DNA of 64,000 bases from Anastrepha obliqua (lineage: Eukaryota > Arthropoda > Insecta > Diptera > Tephritidae), in contig NC_072893.1 in the NCBI RefSeq assembly GCF_027943255.1, forward strand, positions 115,505,784 to 115,569,783, read 5' to 3'. Below the pieces are notes generated by a model. The model saw nothing but the letters and a program-made list of their open reading frames with translations, did no database searches and was not told the DNA's origin. Below are positions 45,876 to 56,212 of this stretch, piece by piece. Position 1 is the stretch's first letter. The number at the start of each line of letters is the position of its first letter. Made by a program: the position numbers and the translations under genes.

Positions 45876-46320
45876 TAAATAATTGGCGCATACACTTTTG
45901 TTAGGTGTTTGGCCGAGCTCCTGCTTCTATTTGTGTTCTGCGTCTTGATGTTGTTCCACAAATGGAGGGACCTACAGTTTTAAGCCGACTTTGAACGGCA
46001 GATATCTTTTCATGAGGAGCTTTTTCATGGCGGAAATGCACTCGGCGGCTTGCCATTGCCTTCCGAACACTGCTGGATATGGATAAACAGAAAAACTAAA
46101 CTTATTTGCTCATAGCGCAATAACCACCCAAAGCGCTTATCTCAGCTTAGTGTAACTTTTGACTGTGCAACAAAAGAAGAAGTCCCTACAGGTGCAGAGT
46201 TTCGAACCCATAAAAGATATTCACCTTCAAGCGCTAGCTGATCTGAAGATCGCTGCGAAAATTGAGTTCAGAAACTCAAGAATCGGAAGTATATTTTATT
46301 GGTAAGAAATTATTTCGAAA
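45876..46320 (-). repeat. tRNA-derived SINE, variant head, minus strand
   Basis: Reading the minus strand from about 46260: A-box-like sequence at 46247-46230 (CAGATCAGCTAGCGC), then a B box, GGGTTCGAAACTC, at 46209-46197. The roughly 35-nt separation is tRNA-like. After an AT-rich insert comes the SINE body shared with the copies at 49911, 60584 and 62993: GGCAATGGCAAGCCGCCGAG, GCCATGAAAAAGCTCCTCAT, CCATTTGTGGAACAACATC and the terminal CCAATTATTTATAC near 45880. The head differs from the other copies, so this may be a distinct subfamily. SINEs are transcribed by RNA polymerase III and copied by LINE machinery in trans; no coding capacity. Confidence 0.75.
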
Positions 46321-46425
46321 AGAAAGTGAATTTCTATATATGGATAATCGTACAAATATTACATAATTTATAAAAAAATCACCTTTCAATTTGGGCACAG
46401 CTGTGTGCAAGTATTCTTATCATAA

Positions 46426-46553
46426 GAGCTGCGTTAGACTGGAATCCCCAAAGGAGCCATAGGCGCGGGAGACCAGTCAACACTTGGAGACGACAGATTG
46501 AAGAGGAGGCGCAGAAATCAAGCCAGAAAGCATTTTTCCTGGAGGCAAATTAA
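46426..46553 (+). pseudogene. LINE reverse transcriptase C-terminal tail
   Basis: Plus-strand frame gives RAALDWNPQRSHRRGRPVNT, then WRRQIEEEAQKSSQKAFFLE and a stop at 46551-46553. ALDWNPQG.R.RGRP..TWRR.VEEE is the standard extreme C-terminus of insect LINE endonuclease/reverse transcriptases. About 42 codons remain, in frame to the stop. The fragment at 56041-56212 shows the same motif, but with a frameshift. Confidence 0.75.
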
Positions 46554-49500
46554 ATTTGTATCTTTAAATCATATTATAATATACATATTTGTCGAGGCCC
46601 TATGCCATAACTAGGAACTACGGGAAAATATTTATTTATTCATACTCAGACGCTATTGAACATAATTTTTGTTTGCTAGTCAATTGCTTTATTTTACAAA
46701 AGTAAAAATATAGCATTAATACATCATGTCTCGACTTGACTTTAGCAAAATTTCAAAAAAAAAATTATAATTGTAAAAGTTGTCACTGCTTCTGTGGAGC
46801 CCGTTTCTCCAGAAGTCACTTGCGGTGATCATCACAAGTCCTTGAAGATGCATCTATAGTAAAATCAATCGGGCAAGAGAAATTAGTTTAATTAATAGAT
46901 AATCTTGTGCTTGATCGAAACTTTTTTTTTTTTTTTTTCAAAATTAACAATATGGCGGCCTCAGTAAGTATTTTTCAGCTTTTTGAGAAAAAAACCGACA
47001 ATTAATTGTTTAAAAAACATCGAAATTTTTGAACAAAAAAATTCTTCGATCAGGCACGAGTTTTTATGTTTTTCAAATCAGTATAAATTTTTTTTAAATT
47101 TACCAAGCAGTAGATCAGTAGAGCGGTGATCACGAGTTCAAAACACATAGTTTTGAGAGAAACGCATTTAAAGTTTTGCTATCAGCACCGGAGCGCCCTT
47201 TTTAATTGTTGAATAACTCGAAAAGTATTTGTCGGATTCATTTAAAATTTTCACACAATATTTTTAAGATATTATACTTTAAGAAAATGCAAAACACAGA
47301 AATTCTATTTTTTGAAATTTCTGACTACCCCTAACACCTTAAAGACAAAAAAATTCATATTTACTAAAATTTTCCCTTTACATTAATAATTTGTTTTCAT
47401 AACTTTCAGCTGCCGCTTGCATAATTTATTTATTGCTACCAATAATGCATTCCACTAAATTTTGTTGAGCTTTCCCACACATTGCACAGCCATTAGGCAA
47501 ACGGCTCACACCATAAAACAGACATCTATCACATTTCGAAGTGCATGCATTTGTACATAAGTTTCGAAAACATTTTGAAACTATTGTCAATTTATGATTG
47601 ACATGCGCGGCTGTATGAGAGGCTGCCACTGCATTGGATTACGCATCAAATTTGCTACTAAATAAAATTTCGTCTATCAACATATCGGGCAAGCCGAATA
47701 CGAATACAAATGAATACTAATACAAATACAAATGCATACAAATACACACAAATAGACGTACTAAAATTACTCAATCCGTTAGTTTCGAGGCGTTCTTTTG
47801 CCCTACAGCGCGCTTTGTACTTTAAATTTAGTTATGCAAATGTCTTTGCGTGTGTGTGTGTATGTGCCATATAACCGCGCAGCTGATGTGAACTTTTTGT
47901 TTGCTGCTTTGTTTTTATTTATGCACTCTAGTTTACTATACTTTTTTCAACATTTTATGAATTTTATTAAGCGTTGCGTTGCATTTGTCATCGACAATTT
48001 ATTGGGCCAGACATTTTTGTTGCACGCTTTTGTTATTGCCTTCCTTGTATACGCACATGTGTGCGTGTGCGTGCTGTGCGCCCCTTTCACTATTCTTTGG
48101 CATAACTATAAATTTATAGTCGGCCACCACAATAACAACTTTGTAGTTTGCATTCTACGTTTAGCCACAATTAAGCTGCTGCGACATGAATCCGCCGAAC
48201 AATAACCGAAAATGTATTTAGTTAATTTTTGCTTTTTTTTGCTGCTTTTTATTACTTTTAATTATGCGCTGTTGCTGCTGCCGCGCTCCCTCTCACTCTT
48301 CTTCACACTCTTCCTCACACTCACCCTCGCTCTTTCATCTTCGCTCTCTTCTTTATCTGTCCTGCCTTGCCAATAAAGTGATTTGCGGTAAGTAAGTATT
48401 TTTAAACATGAGTTTCTTACGCGCTAATAAAGTGCAATACAATGTTACTTATTGTGTCGCATGCTTACATACACACACACACACACACATAGATGTGCAC
48501 ATATTTACATACCTCCAACTCGATACTAATATTCTCTTACTCGGCGATTTGTTATCCCTGCTCTTGCGCTCGCTCCCGCGTCCGCCTGCGTATTTAGCGA
48601 GTTTTCACAAAATCCATCGCCATCAACACCGGCACACGGGCACCGGCATCGGCACCGCGCTACTATACACAGTTCATTAATTAATTTTGTGCATATTATT
48701 ACACGCAGTCGGCGCGCGTTGTTGTGTTGTTGGTGCAAAAGACAATTCATATAAAAATCTTTGTTGTCTGCTGTTGCTACATTTTTCCACACTCTTTGTT
48801 ACACTTTCTCCTCCACGCCCATTGTGGTTTACTTGTAAATGGTTTGCCCCCTCATAGCGTTGGCCAGCCAGCTAAGTATAGCTTTAGTATGGATGTCTCG
48901 CACGCCTCATCTATATGTAATGCTCCATATAGCGTGAATATCTGAATATCCTGAGAATCACTTCATTGCTTTATTCACGGCGAGCCTGCGCCTCACTCTG
49001 CCTTTCTCACTTGATCTCTCTCTCTCTCTCTCTCCCTGCCTCTGTCTATTACCACTCCAACTGCATATAAAACAATTGCATGTAAGTTTTGCATTGTCTT
49101 GTTGTTGTTGTTTTGGTATCTTGTACCGCTTGTCTGTCGACTAATAAAAATAGACAAATAATTATTTAAGAATTTCTTGATTAATTGGCAGTGTAGCGCA
49201 AACGCTGGCAAGCGTTTTAGTTTTGTCAGGCACCCGTCGCCACCGCCAGTACCTTTCTAAGCGCAAACGCTTAGTGGCACTACAGATATTTGTGTCTATA
49301 GTGATTTGCCTATACATACGCGCATATATTACATACATACATATTTTTTCTAACTATGCCACCGGTTCGGCGCAATGACTTTTACTATGCAAAATTTTTG
49401 CTAGATTTTTGATTCTACGCCGCTGCTTCTCTACAATTGCCATTTTATGGCATGTATTTGTTGTCTATAGTGTTTATTGAAACGCTTGCCACATACCCAT

Positions 49501-49900
49501 ACGTGTAGTTGTTGTCAACGTTCATTGCAATTCAATTGTTTTTCGTTGCGCTGCTTTTATTTTGGCACCAGTAAAGTTCTATTCTTTTTTGTTTCTTTTT
49601 GTGAATTTTTTTCTTTAGCAACTGTAAAGTTTTTATGATTTCTATTTTGCATTCAAAATTCGCACCCCAATGCGTGCATGGATTTTTATTGTTGCACAAA
49701 TTATTTGTAACGCCTTTATGGCATAGTTTGCGCCATGAATGTTGCTTTTTTTAATTGTTGCCATATATCACTGAATTATTTTTGCGCATACCCATCAGTT
49801 ACTTTCCATAAAATGTATAAAAATTTCAAAAATTTGGCAAATATTTTTGTGCGCACATGATTTGTTTATTGTAAAAGATGGCGCAAAATTAATCACGCTA
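46554..49900. other. Gene-free DNA with microsatellites
   Basis: Includes poly-T at 46922-46939, (AC)n at about 48470-48489 and (TC)n at about 49014-49035. A donor-like GCGGTAAGTAAGT lies at 48386. The 135-codon frame at 47798-48205 is hydrophobic and unrecognised. GCGCAAAATTAATCAC at 49881 matches the end of the element at 19443. Confidence 0.45.
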
Positions 49901-49910
49901 TAGGAAAATG

Positions 49911-50229
49911 GCGCCCGCCTTAGCTCAATGGGTTGGTGCGTCACTACCATTCGGAATTCACAGAGAGAACGTCGATTCGAATCTCGGTGAAACACCAAAA
50001 TTAAGAAAAACATTTTTCTAATAGCGGTCGCCCCTCGGCAGGCAATGGCAAACCTCCGAGTGTATTTCTGCCATGAAAAAGCTCCTCATAAAAATATCTG
50101 CCGTTCGGAGTCGGCTTCAAACTGTAGGTTCCTTCATTTGTGGAACAACATCAAGACGCACACCACAAATAGGAGGAGAAGCTCGGCCAAACACCCAGAA
50201 AGGGTGTACGCGCCAATTATACATATATA
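49911..50229 (+). repeat. tRNA-derived SINE, full head and body
   Basis: The head carries an A box (TAGCTCAATGGGTTGG, 49921-49936) and a B box (CGATTCGAATC, 49973-49983), i.e. an internal RNA polymerase III promoter derived from a tRNA. A junction follows (GAAACACCAAAATTAAG), then the tRNA-unrelated body: GGTCGCCCCTCGGCAGGCAA (about 50027), TGCCATGAAAAAGCTCCTCA, TTGTGGAACAACATCAAGAC, AAGCTCGGCCAAACACCC and CGCCAATTATACATATATA. Other copies: 45876, 56885, 60584 and 62993. There is no poly-A tail; the 3' end is TA-rich. Short reading frames over it are not real. Confidence 0.85.
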
Positions 50230-51513
50230 ATAGGGCTATGAATAAGTTCGTGCGGTTTTACAACAGATGGCGTAACTTGATTATTATTCCATCGATCCAC
50301 ATTTCCAAACATTCATTGGAGAGCTACTGTCGTAAGGCACAAACGTCAGTATAAGTTTTTTATTTGAAGCGTAAACAACAATATTTTTACCACACTTGAA
50401 AATGTCGAATTTCGTGCCAAATAATGTGTTTTTGCGGGGAATTCTTCTTCATTATTTTAATATGAAGAAAAAAGCAGCCGAAAGTCATCGTATCTTGGTG
50501 GAAGTTTATGGTGAGCATGCTCTAGCTGAGCGAACGTGCCAGAAGTGGTTTGCACGCTTTAAAAGTGGTGATTTTGGCTTGGAAGACGAAGAACGCGAGG
50601 GTGCGCCGCCAAAGTTCATGGATACCGAATTGGAGGAATTGCTCGATCAAGATCCGGCTCAAACGCAAGAAGAGGTTGCAAAAACTTTGGGAGTTGATCA
50701 ATCAACCATTTCCAAACGTTTAAAAGCCATGGGAATGATCCGAAAGGTAGGCCATTGGGTGCCGTATGAATTGAAGCCAAGAGACGTTGAACGCCGTTTT
50801 ATGGCATGCGAACAACTGCTTCAACGGCACAAAAGAAAGGGTTTTTTGCATCGAATTGTGACTGGCGATGAAAAGTGGGTCCATTACGACAATCCAAAAC
50901 GTCGGGCAACGTATGGATACCCTGGCCATGCTTCAACATCGACGTCGGCGCAGAATATTCATGGCCTGAAGGTTATGCTGTGTATCTGGTGGGACCAGCT
51001 GGGTGTTGTGTATTAGAGCTACTGAAACCGAATGAAACGATTACGGGGGATGTCTACCGACGACAATTGATGCGTTTGAGCCGAGCACTGCGAGAAAAAC
51101 GGCCGCAATACGCCGATAGACACGACAAAGTTATTTTGCAACATGACAATGCTCGGCCACATGTTGCACAAGTGGTCAAAACATACTTAGAAACGCTCAA
51201 ATGGGATGTCCTACCCCACCCGCCGTATAGTCCAGACCTTGCGCCATCCGATTACTATCTCTTCCGATCGATGCAACATGGCCTGGCTGACCAGCACTTC
51301 CGTAATTACGATGAAGTCAAAAAATGGATCGATTCGTGGATTGCGGCAAAACCGACCGAATTTTTCACAAAGGGAATCCGTGAATTGCCAGAAAGATGGG
51401 AAAAAGTAGTAGTAAGCGATGGACAATACTTTGAATATTAAATTTGTAACCATTTTACGTCAATAAAGTTTCAAATTTCGAAAAAAACCGCACGAACTTA
51501 TTCATAGTCCTAT
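50230..51513 (+). mobile_element. Mariner transposon, copy 2 (frameshifted)
   Basis: About 1284 bp. Both ends carry the TIR: ATAGGGCTATGAATAAG at the left and its complement (with A for G at one position) at 51497-51513, extending through TTCGTGCGGTTTT. Length is one base less than copy 1, which is explained by the single deletion in the transposase gene. Better preserved TIRs than copy 1. Flanked by TA repeats from the SINE tail. Confidence 0.92.
50402..51441 (+). pseudogene. Mariner transposase, killed by one-base deletion
   Basis: Same 346-codon gene as 25190-26230. Translation is intact from ATG 50402 through GVVY (codon 204); there, at about 51014-51016, a T missing from TATTATGAG creates an in-frame TAG. 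The remainder, from ELLKPNE through the second and third catalytic Asp motifs to GQYFEY, is intact in the shifted frame to the stop at 51441. Catalytic residues corresponding to Asp156, Asp249 and Asp284 are all still encoded. The residue at position 104 is Ser (Phe in copy 1), matching the expected helix-turn-helix pattern. Confidence 0.92.
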
Positions 51514-51523
51514 TATATATATA

Positions 51524-52441
51524 CAGGGTAGGCCATTTAAAGCGGGCCCATTTGTTTCTGAAAAAAAACATTGAAAAAAACATTTTTTTTGTGTTGATAT
51601 GAAAAATCATTTATTTTGATTCAAGGAGATTTGTTCCAGCTAGTTTTTGAAAATGATATCCTTCAAATGTTTGCCTCTGGCCTTGATGGCCAAATGTGTC
51701 CTTTTTTCGGCGTTTTCCATCGTTTTGGCCAATATTTCGGCCGGTATGGCGGCGATTTCGCGTCGGATATTGTTTTTAAGTTGAGTTAGAGTCCTTGGCT
51801 TGTTGATGTATACCTTGGATTTCAGATAACCCCACAAATAAAAGTCCGGTGGCGTCAAATCTGGTGATCTCGGTGGCCACGGAAAATCACCATTTTTCGA
51901 AATCAACCTTCCAGGCATAATCAAGCCGTTTCGGGTAATCAGCCGGGTTTAATTTTTGTGCCATTTGAATTTTGTACGGAAACATTTTCAAATCGATGCG
52001 AATTATGCGCCTGAGTGTTGTCCTGGCGATGCCTAATTCCTGAGAACGACGATAACTCGATGTTCGCGGAGCCTCCTCAACACTGGCTCGTACAGCCTCG
52101 ATATTTTCAGCAGAACGTCGTGTACGTTGTCTGGATGCGTGGCTGGTATTGCTGAGACTACCGTGGTTAATAAATTTTGCGTATAAACGCTGTAAAGTGC
52201 TTTTGGATGGCGCACTTTTAACTTTATTTTTTTTTTTAAACGCACGTTGAGTTTTCACAATTGAGAAGTTATTTTGGATGTAAAGCTGAATTATTTCAGC
52301 GCGTTCTTTTGGAGTGTACTGCTCCATGGTAAAAATTGTCTTGGACTGACGCTTCCAACGCGCTATGTCATTAGTCGATCTGACGTTCCTGTCAAAAGTT
52401 ATAGGGTTGCCCGATGGGCCCGCTTTAAATGGCCTACCCTG
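51524..52441 (-). mobile_element. 918-bp Tc1/mariner-type element with perfect TIRs
   Basis: Terminal inverted repeats of 28 bp are perfect, each starting CAGGGTAGGCCATTTAAAGC and continuing GGGCCCAT. TA flanks both ends (51522-51523 and 52442-52443). The inside carries a transposase whose catalytic middle is deleted, so the element is non-autonomous, yet perfect TIRs suggest recent mobilisation by an intact relative elsewhere. Inserted in the TA-rich tail of the SINE, 10 bp from the mariner. Confidence 0.92.
51640..52327 (-). pseudogene. Transposase with deleted catalytic core
   Basis: From ATG at 52327: MEQYTPKERAEIIQLYIQN begins an N-terminal DNA-binding region with TLQRLYAKFINHGSL, RRSAENIEAVRASVEEAPRT, then RRSQELGIARTTLRRI (second helix-turn-helix) and KLNPADYPKRLDYAWKV. 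Here about 150 residues expected in full-length relatives, including the first two catalytic Asp residues, are missing, and the frame shifts. The rest, LISKNGDFPWPPRSPDLTPP then DFYLWGYLKSKVYINKP to KHLKDIIFKN, holds the third acidic position and the C-terminus, ending at 51640. Same family as 4339-4639 and 17058-17479. The junction lies around 51900-51915. Confidence 0.85.
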
Positions 52442-52463
52442 TATATATATATGTAGGAAAATG

Positions 52464-52731
52464 TAGCGGCGGGCTAATCACCTACCCTGTCAGAAATCAA
52501 ACTAGATTAACGAAACCAACGCAAGACTGAGTCTTGGGGGGGCCCTATGCTCCCAAGAGGAGTGAACAAGAAAAGAAACTTAACATTTATAATTTTTGCA
52601 CACTCGTGAACTGAACAGCGGCAGCATCAAACAGACAAATAATGGAACGCGTAAAGGTCAACAGAAAGATTTCCAATGCTCAAATTACTTTTTTTTAGTT
52701 TAGTAAAATATTTATTTAATAGCAAAATTGG
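52464..52731. other. Former target locus of the SINE; unidentified repeat
   Basis: Joins in the pre-insertion state to 49880-49900. It includes a GC-richer block with GAGTCTTGGGGGGGCCCTA (about 52529-52547). From about 52595, TTTTTGCACACTCGTGAACT ... ATGGAACGCGTAAAGG aligns gaplessly, at modest identity, with 19482-19560, the interior of the inverted-repeat element. Together with GCGCAAAATTAATCAC at 49881 this suggests a second, larger copy of that family. Confidence 0.4.
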
Positions 52732-53337
52732 GTGATTGTACTCAGCATAAATGAGGATCCGTCCTTATCAGCACAAGACCGTATTCAGGCAGCTAACAGA
52801 GCCTACTTTGACCATATCAAACTTATGAAGTCTGCATTGATATCAAAGGAACAAAAGCTCCAGATGTACAAAACTATAAGACCGGTTCTTACCTATGGTT
52901 GTGAAACATGGGTTCTTAAAGTTATTAACGTGAATTTACTGAGGCAATTTGAAAGAAAAATTCTCAGAAAAATATTCGGCCCTATGCGATTAGAAGGCGG
53001 TACAGCCACGAGTATATAGTATAACGATGAGCTCAGTGTTTCAAACGCGGGTCAAAATGGAAGGCAGTTTTTAAAGCCGCAGAGATTACGCTGGTACGGA
53101 CGCTTCCTAAGAATGAGCAGCGAAAGAGCGATCAAAAAAGTGTTTGAAGCAAATCCTATAGGAGCAAGAAGCAGACGCCGCCCAAGGCGACGATAGCTAC
53201 AAGACGTAGAAAACGATAGGCGAAAGATGAGAATCTCAAAATATAGAACGAAAGCGGTCTGTTGAAAAGAATGGAGGCGTATTATAGAGGAGTCAAAGAT
53301 CCACGCCGGACTGTAATGCCAATGTGATGATGATAGA
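52732..53337 (+). pseudogene. RTE-like LINE, 3' part of reverse transcriptase
   Basis: Frame reads RIQAANRAYFDHIKLMKSAL, then SKEQKLQMYKTIRPVLTYGC, ETWVLKV and LLRQFERKILRKIFGP, the thumb-like region after the RTE reverse transcriptase catalytic core. A stop follows near 53017, but coding similarity continues: KPQRLRWYGRFLRMSSERAI, KKVFEANPIGARSRRRPRRR, a stop, and WRRIIEESKIHAGL near 53267-53313. The tail ends in TGATGATGATAGAATACC, the kind of short-repeat 3' end typical of RTE elements. 5'-truncated and stop-containing. Endonuclease and catalytic motifs are absent. Confidence 0.8.
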
Positions 53338-53365
53338 ATACCTTTGTAATTTATAAAAATCATGA

Positions 53366-53700
53366 GCATCACTTGGTTTTTTGACTGAAAATGTCGTGAT
53401 TTTTTTGGTATTGGTTCATTCGGCGCTTACCTGATGTCTGGATTGCGTGTCGTACTCTTAAAACCACATCTCGTTTCCAGTAATGATGTCTTTAGCGATA
53501 TAAATACGGACTCAATTTTGCATGAACTTCAGTTCATTTGGGACCAACTTTGAAGGAACACAGCACAATTCCAAATCATTAACTACAAAATGTCCTGCAT
53601 GCATCCATAAGCAATTTTCAAGTTCTCTACCAGCTCGCTGATGTTTAACGGAGAGTTTAACTACATAACCCTTTACCTTATTCTATTGTCATTCTAAATC
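53366..53700 (-). pseudogene. Mariner-like transposase remnant (middle)
   Basis: Minus-strand frames give YGCMQDILVNDLELC, VPSKLVPNELKFMQN, then KDIITGNEMWF, QTSGKRRMNQYQKN and FSQKTK. The order (second helix-turn-helix, LVP.EL.F.Q, IITGDETW, QTS..S.W, P.PKK) is that of a mariner-related transposase around its first catalytic Asp, which here is Asn. Several stops and frame changes are present. Adjacent to the LINE fragment at 52732, so two elements abut here. Confidence 0.6.
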
Positions 53701-56040
53701 GGATTGTCATCTTCCAGACAAGCAGAATTCTGGAAAATAACGCCAGACTAAACACCGGACTGTTTACAAAGTTTAGGAATTTCTAGGGTGGCATATTTCG
53801 AAAGTGTTATGGGCTTCATATGATCACTCTCTGCACATAGCAGCTGTCTAGGTAGGTGGGTTAGGTAGTGAATTTAGAGTTGTGATTTGGAAAGGCTTAA
53901 GCTTACTTATTGTTCAAATTTAAATTGTTTTTGTGCTTTCTGTACTAAGATGATGACTTTAGTTCGGTATTTTTTGTGTATAGCTGCAAAATTTGCACCT
54001 TCAAATGTTTTCTATATCTTCGCTTCGCTACTCCACTTCATTTTAATACATTTTTCTGCGCTATGCTGTTGCTCTAATACTTGGAACATAAGACCATCTA
54101 AGCTAAAAATCAAAACAAAAAAATACAAATTCGTCTAGCAAAAGTTTTCAGTTTTTGTTACATTACCAGCTTTTTGCGGTATAAAAATCTTGGTTTTTAA
54201 AGCGAAATACTTTAACTCTATTTTACTAAATATCTCTTTAAGAAATTGTAATCTAATTGCCATTTGCCGATCTCTAACTTTTTTTTGTGCCCGCTCATTT
54301 GTTGCACCCATTTGGCATCCATTTCATGCTCCAACATTTGGCCTACCCTTTTCATTTGTCATTCATTTGACATAGCAAATTGATGTGACAATCTTTTACA
54401 TTTCGATTTTTGAGCGGCGCATTGCCAACACACAACAACAGACTGCTTGCTAGCGTCAACCCCCTATCAATACTGCGGGCATGAGTAGTGAAAAAGCCCA
54501 TAGCAAATGTCACTTACCACTTGTTAGCAGCACACAACGCAACCCCTTCCATTGAACGCAACGATGGCATATATACGAACTTGAAGTATATTTCAGCTTT
54601 TGCTTTGGCATCGGAAATTTGTTGCTTTATAATCAAAAAGTCCTTAAGGAGTGTTTGCTAGCATCAACTAATACAGTCACATTCCCAGGCAGGACGTTCG
54701 AGTGAGTGTGTCATGGTAGGTGAGGTTAGATGGAGAAAGTTTGGCACGAATTTTGTCGTAACGTTTTGTAAATAACAAATCAGGCATTTATAAATGATGT
54801 GCGCATACAATTTGCTTGTATTGAAAGAAATGCCCGTACATATATACACACACACACGCACAGATAACACGAAGCACTCAAGGAAATTTGTTGTTATTCG
54901 AATGATTCGTGAGTTCCCTTCTCCACCGCCTATTTTCTATAACTCTTTGACGTGACGTAAGTACTTTTGGTGGCAGTTGAGCTTAAGTAGTGGCACAAAC
55001 ACGCATGCACACTCGTACACAATTTAGGGTTACAAATCGAAGACGACGTCTTTCAATCTAATAAGACATGATTGTAATTAATTTAATTAATTCGTTTCGG
55101 TTTTAATACATGAAATGTTTTTCGTTTGCTGCACACGTTTGAATGAGCTGAGGGTCTCACGCTCTCTCTTTCCCTATACATTAATAACTTTACTTGATAT
55201 ACATATCTGCTTTTAGGCGCACAAGTCTACACTACAGCTTAAACTAAAGATTTATTATGTCCCAGTGAGTAAATAAATATCGACCTGAAGTAGTATTTGT
55301 GTGTGCGTGCGTATATATTTGCATGCAAGTATTTGAGAAATATTTAAATGCTTGTAGAGATTTGAGGAATGTCGATTTTGATTACACCGCTACACGTAAA
55401 GACTTGGTATGGGATAAGTTGCAAAATACCTTATCTTGAGGGTTGCTAGTTAGCAGAGGCAATGGCGTGGTAAAATGCTGGGCGTTCTTGGGATGCGCTG
55501 TCTAATGAATTGACATTGATTGGAAATTCTGATTGAAATTTCTCTTGCTTACGGGAAGCTCTTGTTGGCTTGAAGATGTTGGCGTTGGCGGCCAAAAAAT
55601 TGAGCAGATAAATTGGAAGTAGTTGCAAATAAAAGCTGGCAGGGAGAAGAGTGAGGTAGAAAGACACAGCAGTGCAATCGGGACGGAAGAAATAATCGAA
55701 GTGGAGTAGGATTGTAGATAAACTGAGTAAAATTCAAGCTGGCTTAGGTTTACTATGCGTCGGAAATGGGGCTTTAGAAATGAGCGTGAGTATATAGAAG
55801 AGAGTAATTCAAAGAGAGTATTGGTATGAAGAGCTAAAGGAACGGCTACAGTATGTTTGTAAAACATCACAATAAAAGGTGATTTTTTTCTTACTCAAGC
55901 TGCAAATTTGATTCAAAAAAGTTGGGACTTAGGTGAAACTATAAAATTGGCTAAAAATTGTGTTGTTCTTGAGCAAGACTGAGCCCAATAGTAACATTAT
56001 AACTCTACTTAAACAATATACTTACATAATAATATTATAC
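53701..56040. other. Gene-free DNA
   Basis: Nothing supported as a gene. The minus-strand frame at 55502-55870 (122 codons) is unrecognised. (AC)n-type short tracts lie at 54844-54860. Confidence 0.4.
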
Positions 56041-56212
56041 AATAAGAGGAAGTGGGCATGGACTGGTCACACCTTCAGAAAACCAGCCCAAGAAATACCA
56101 ACAATGGCCTTCGATTGGAATCCACAAGGGTATAGACGCGCGCAAGGCAAGACCAAGAAGATCCTGGCGACGCTGCCTGCATGACGAAATAATTCGCAGC
56201 GATCTCGCCTAA
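56041..56212 (+). pseudogene. LINE reverse transcriptase C-terminal tail
   Basis: NKRKWAWTGHTFRKPAQEIP, then TMAFDWNPQGYRRAQGK; a frame change near 56150 brings RPRRSWRRCLHDEIIRSDLA and a stop at 56210-56212. W.W.GH..R.P...I...A.DWNPQG.R..GRP..SWRR...E is the familiar LINE C-terminal signature. 5'-truncated and frameshifted. Confidence 0.75.

Larger units (their letters stand above)
49901..52463 (+). mobile_element. Composite nest: SINE carrying two DNA transposons
   Basis: TAGGAAAATG occurs at 49901-49910 and again at 52454-52463 and is the target-site duplication of the SINE that starts at 49911. The SINE 3' tail is TA-rich; inside it lie the mariner at 50230-51513 and a Tc1/mariner-type derivative at 51524-52441, separated only by TA repeats and followed by TATATATATATG before the second TAGGAAAATG. 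Both inner elements duplicate TA on insertion, so the tail offered targets. Order of events: SINE, then the two DNA transposons (their relative order is not determined). Confidence 0.85.

Noticed and set aside
47798..48205. 135-codon open frame
   Set aside because: Hydrophobic, no domain, overlaps GT/TG tracts, no splice or start context; consistent with a chance ORF.
49921..49990. Functional tRNA gene
   Set aside because: A and B boxes are present, but the acceptor stem does not pair and the sequence continues into the repeated SINE body.
50396..50401. Transposase start two codons upstream (TTG AAA)
   Set aside because: Would need a TTG start in a eukaryote; the ATG at 50402 (and 26230 in copy 1) gives the normal mariner N-terminus and length.
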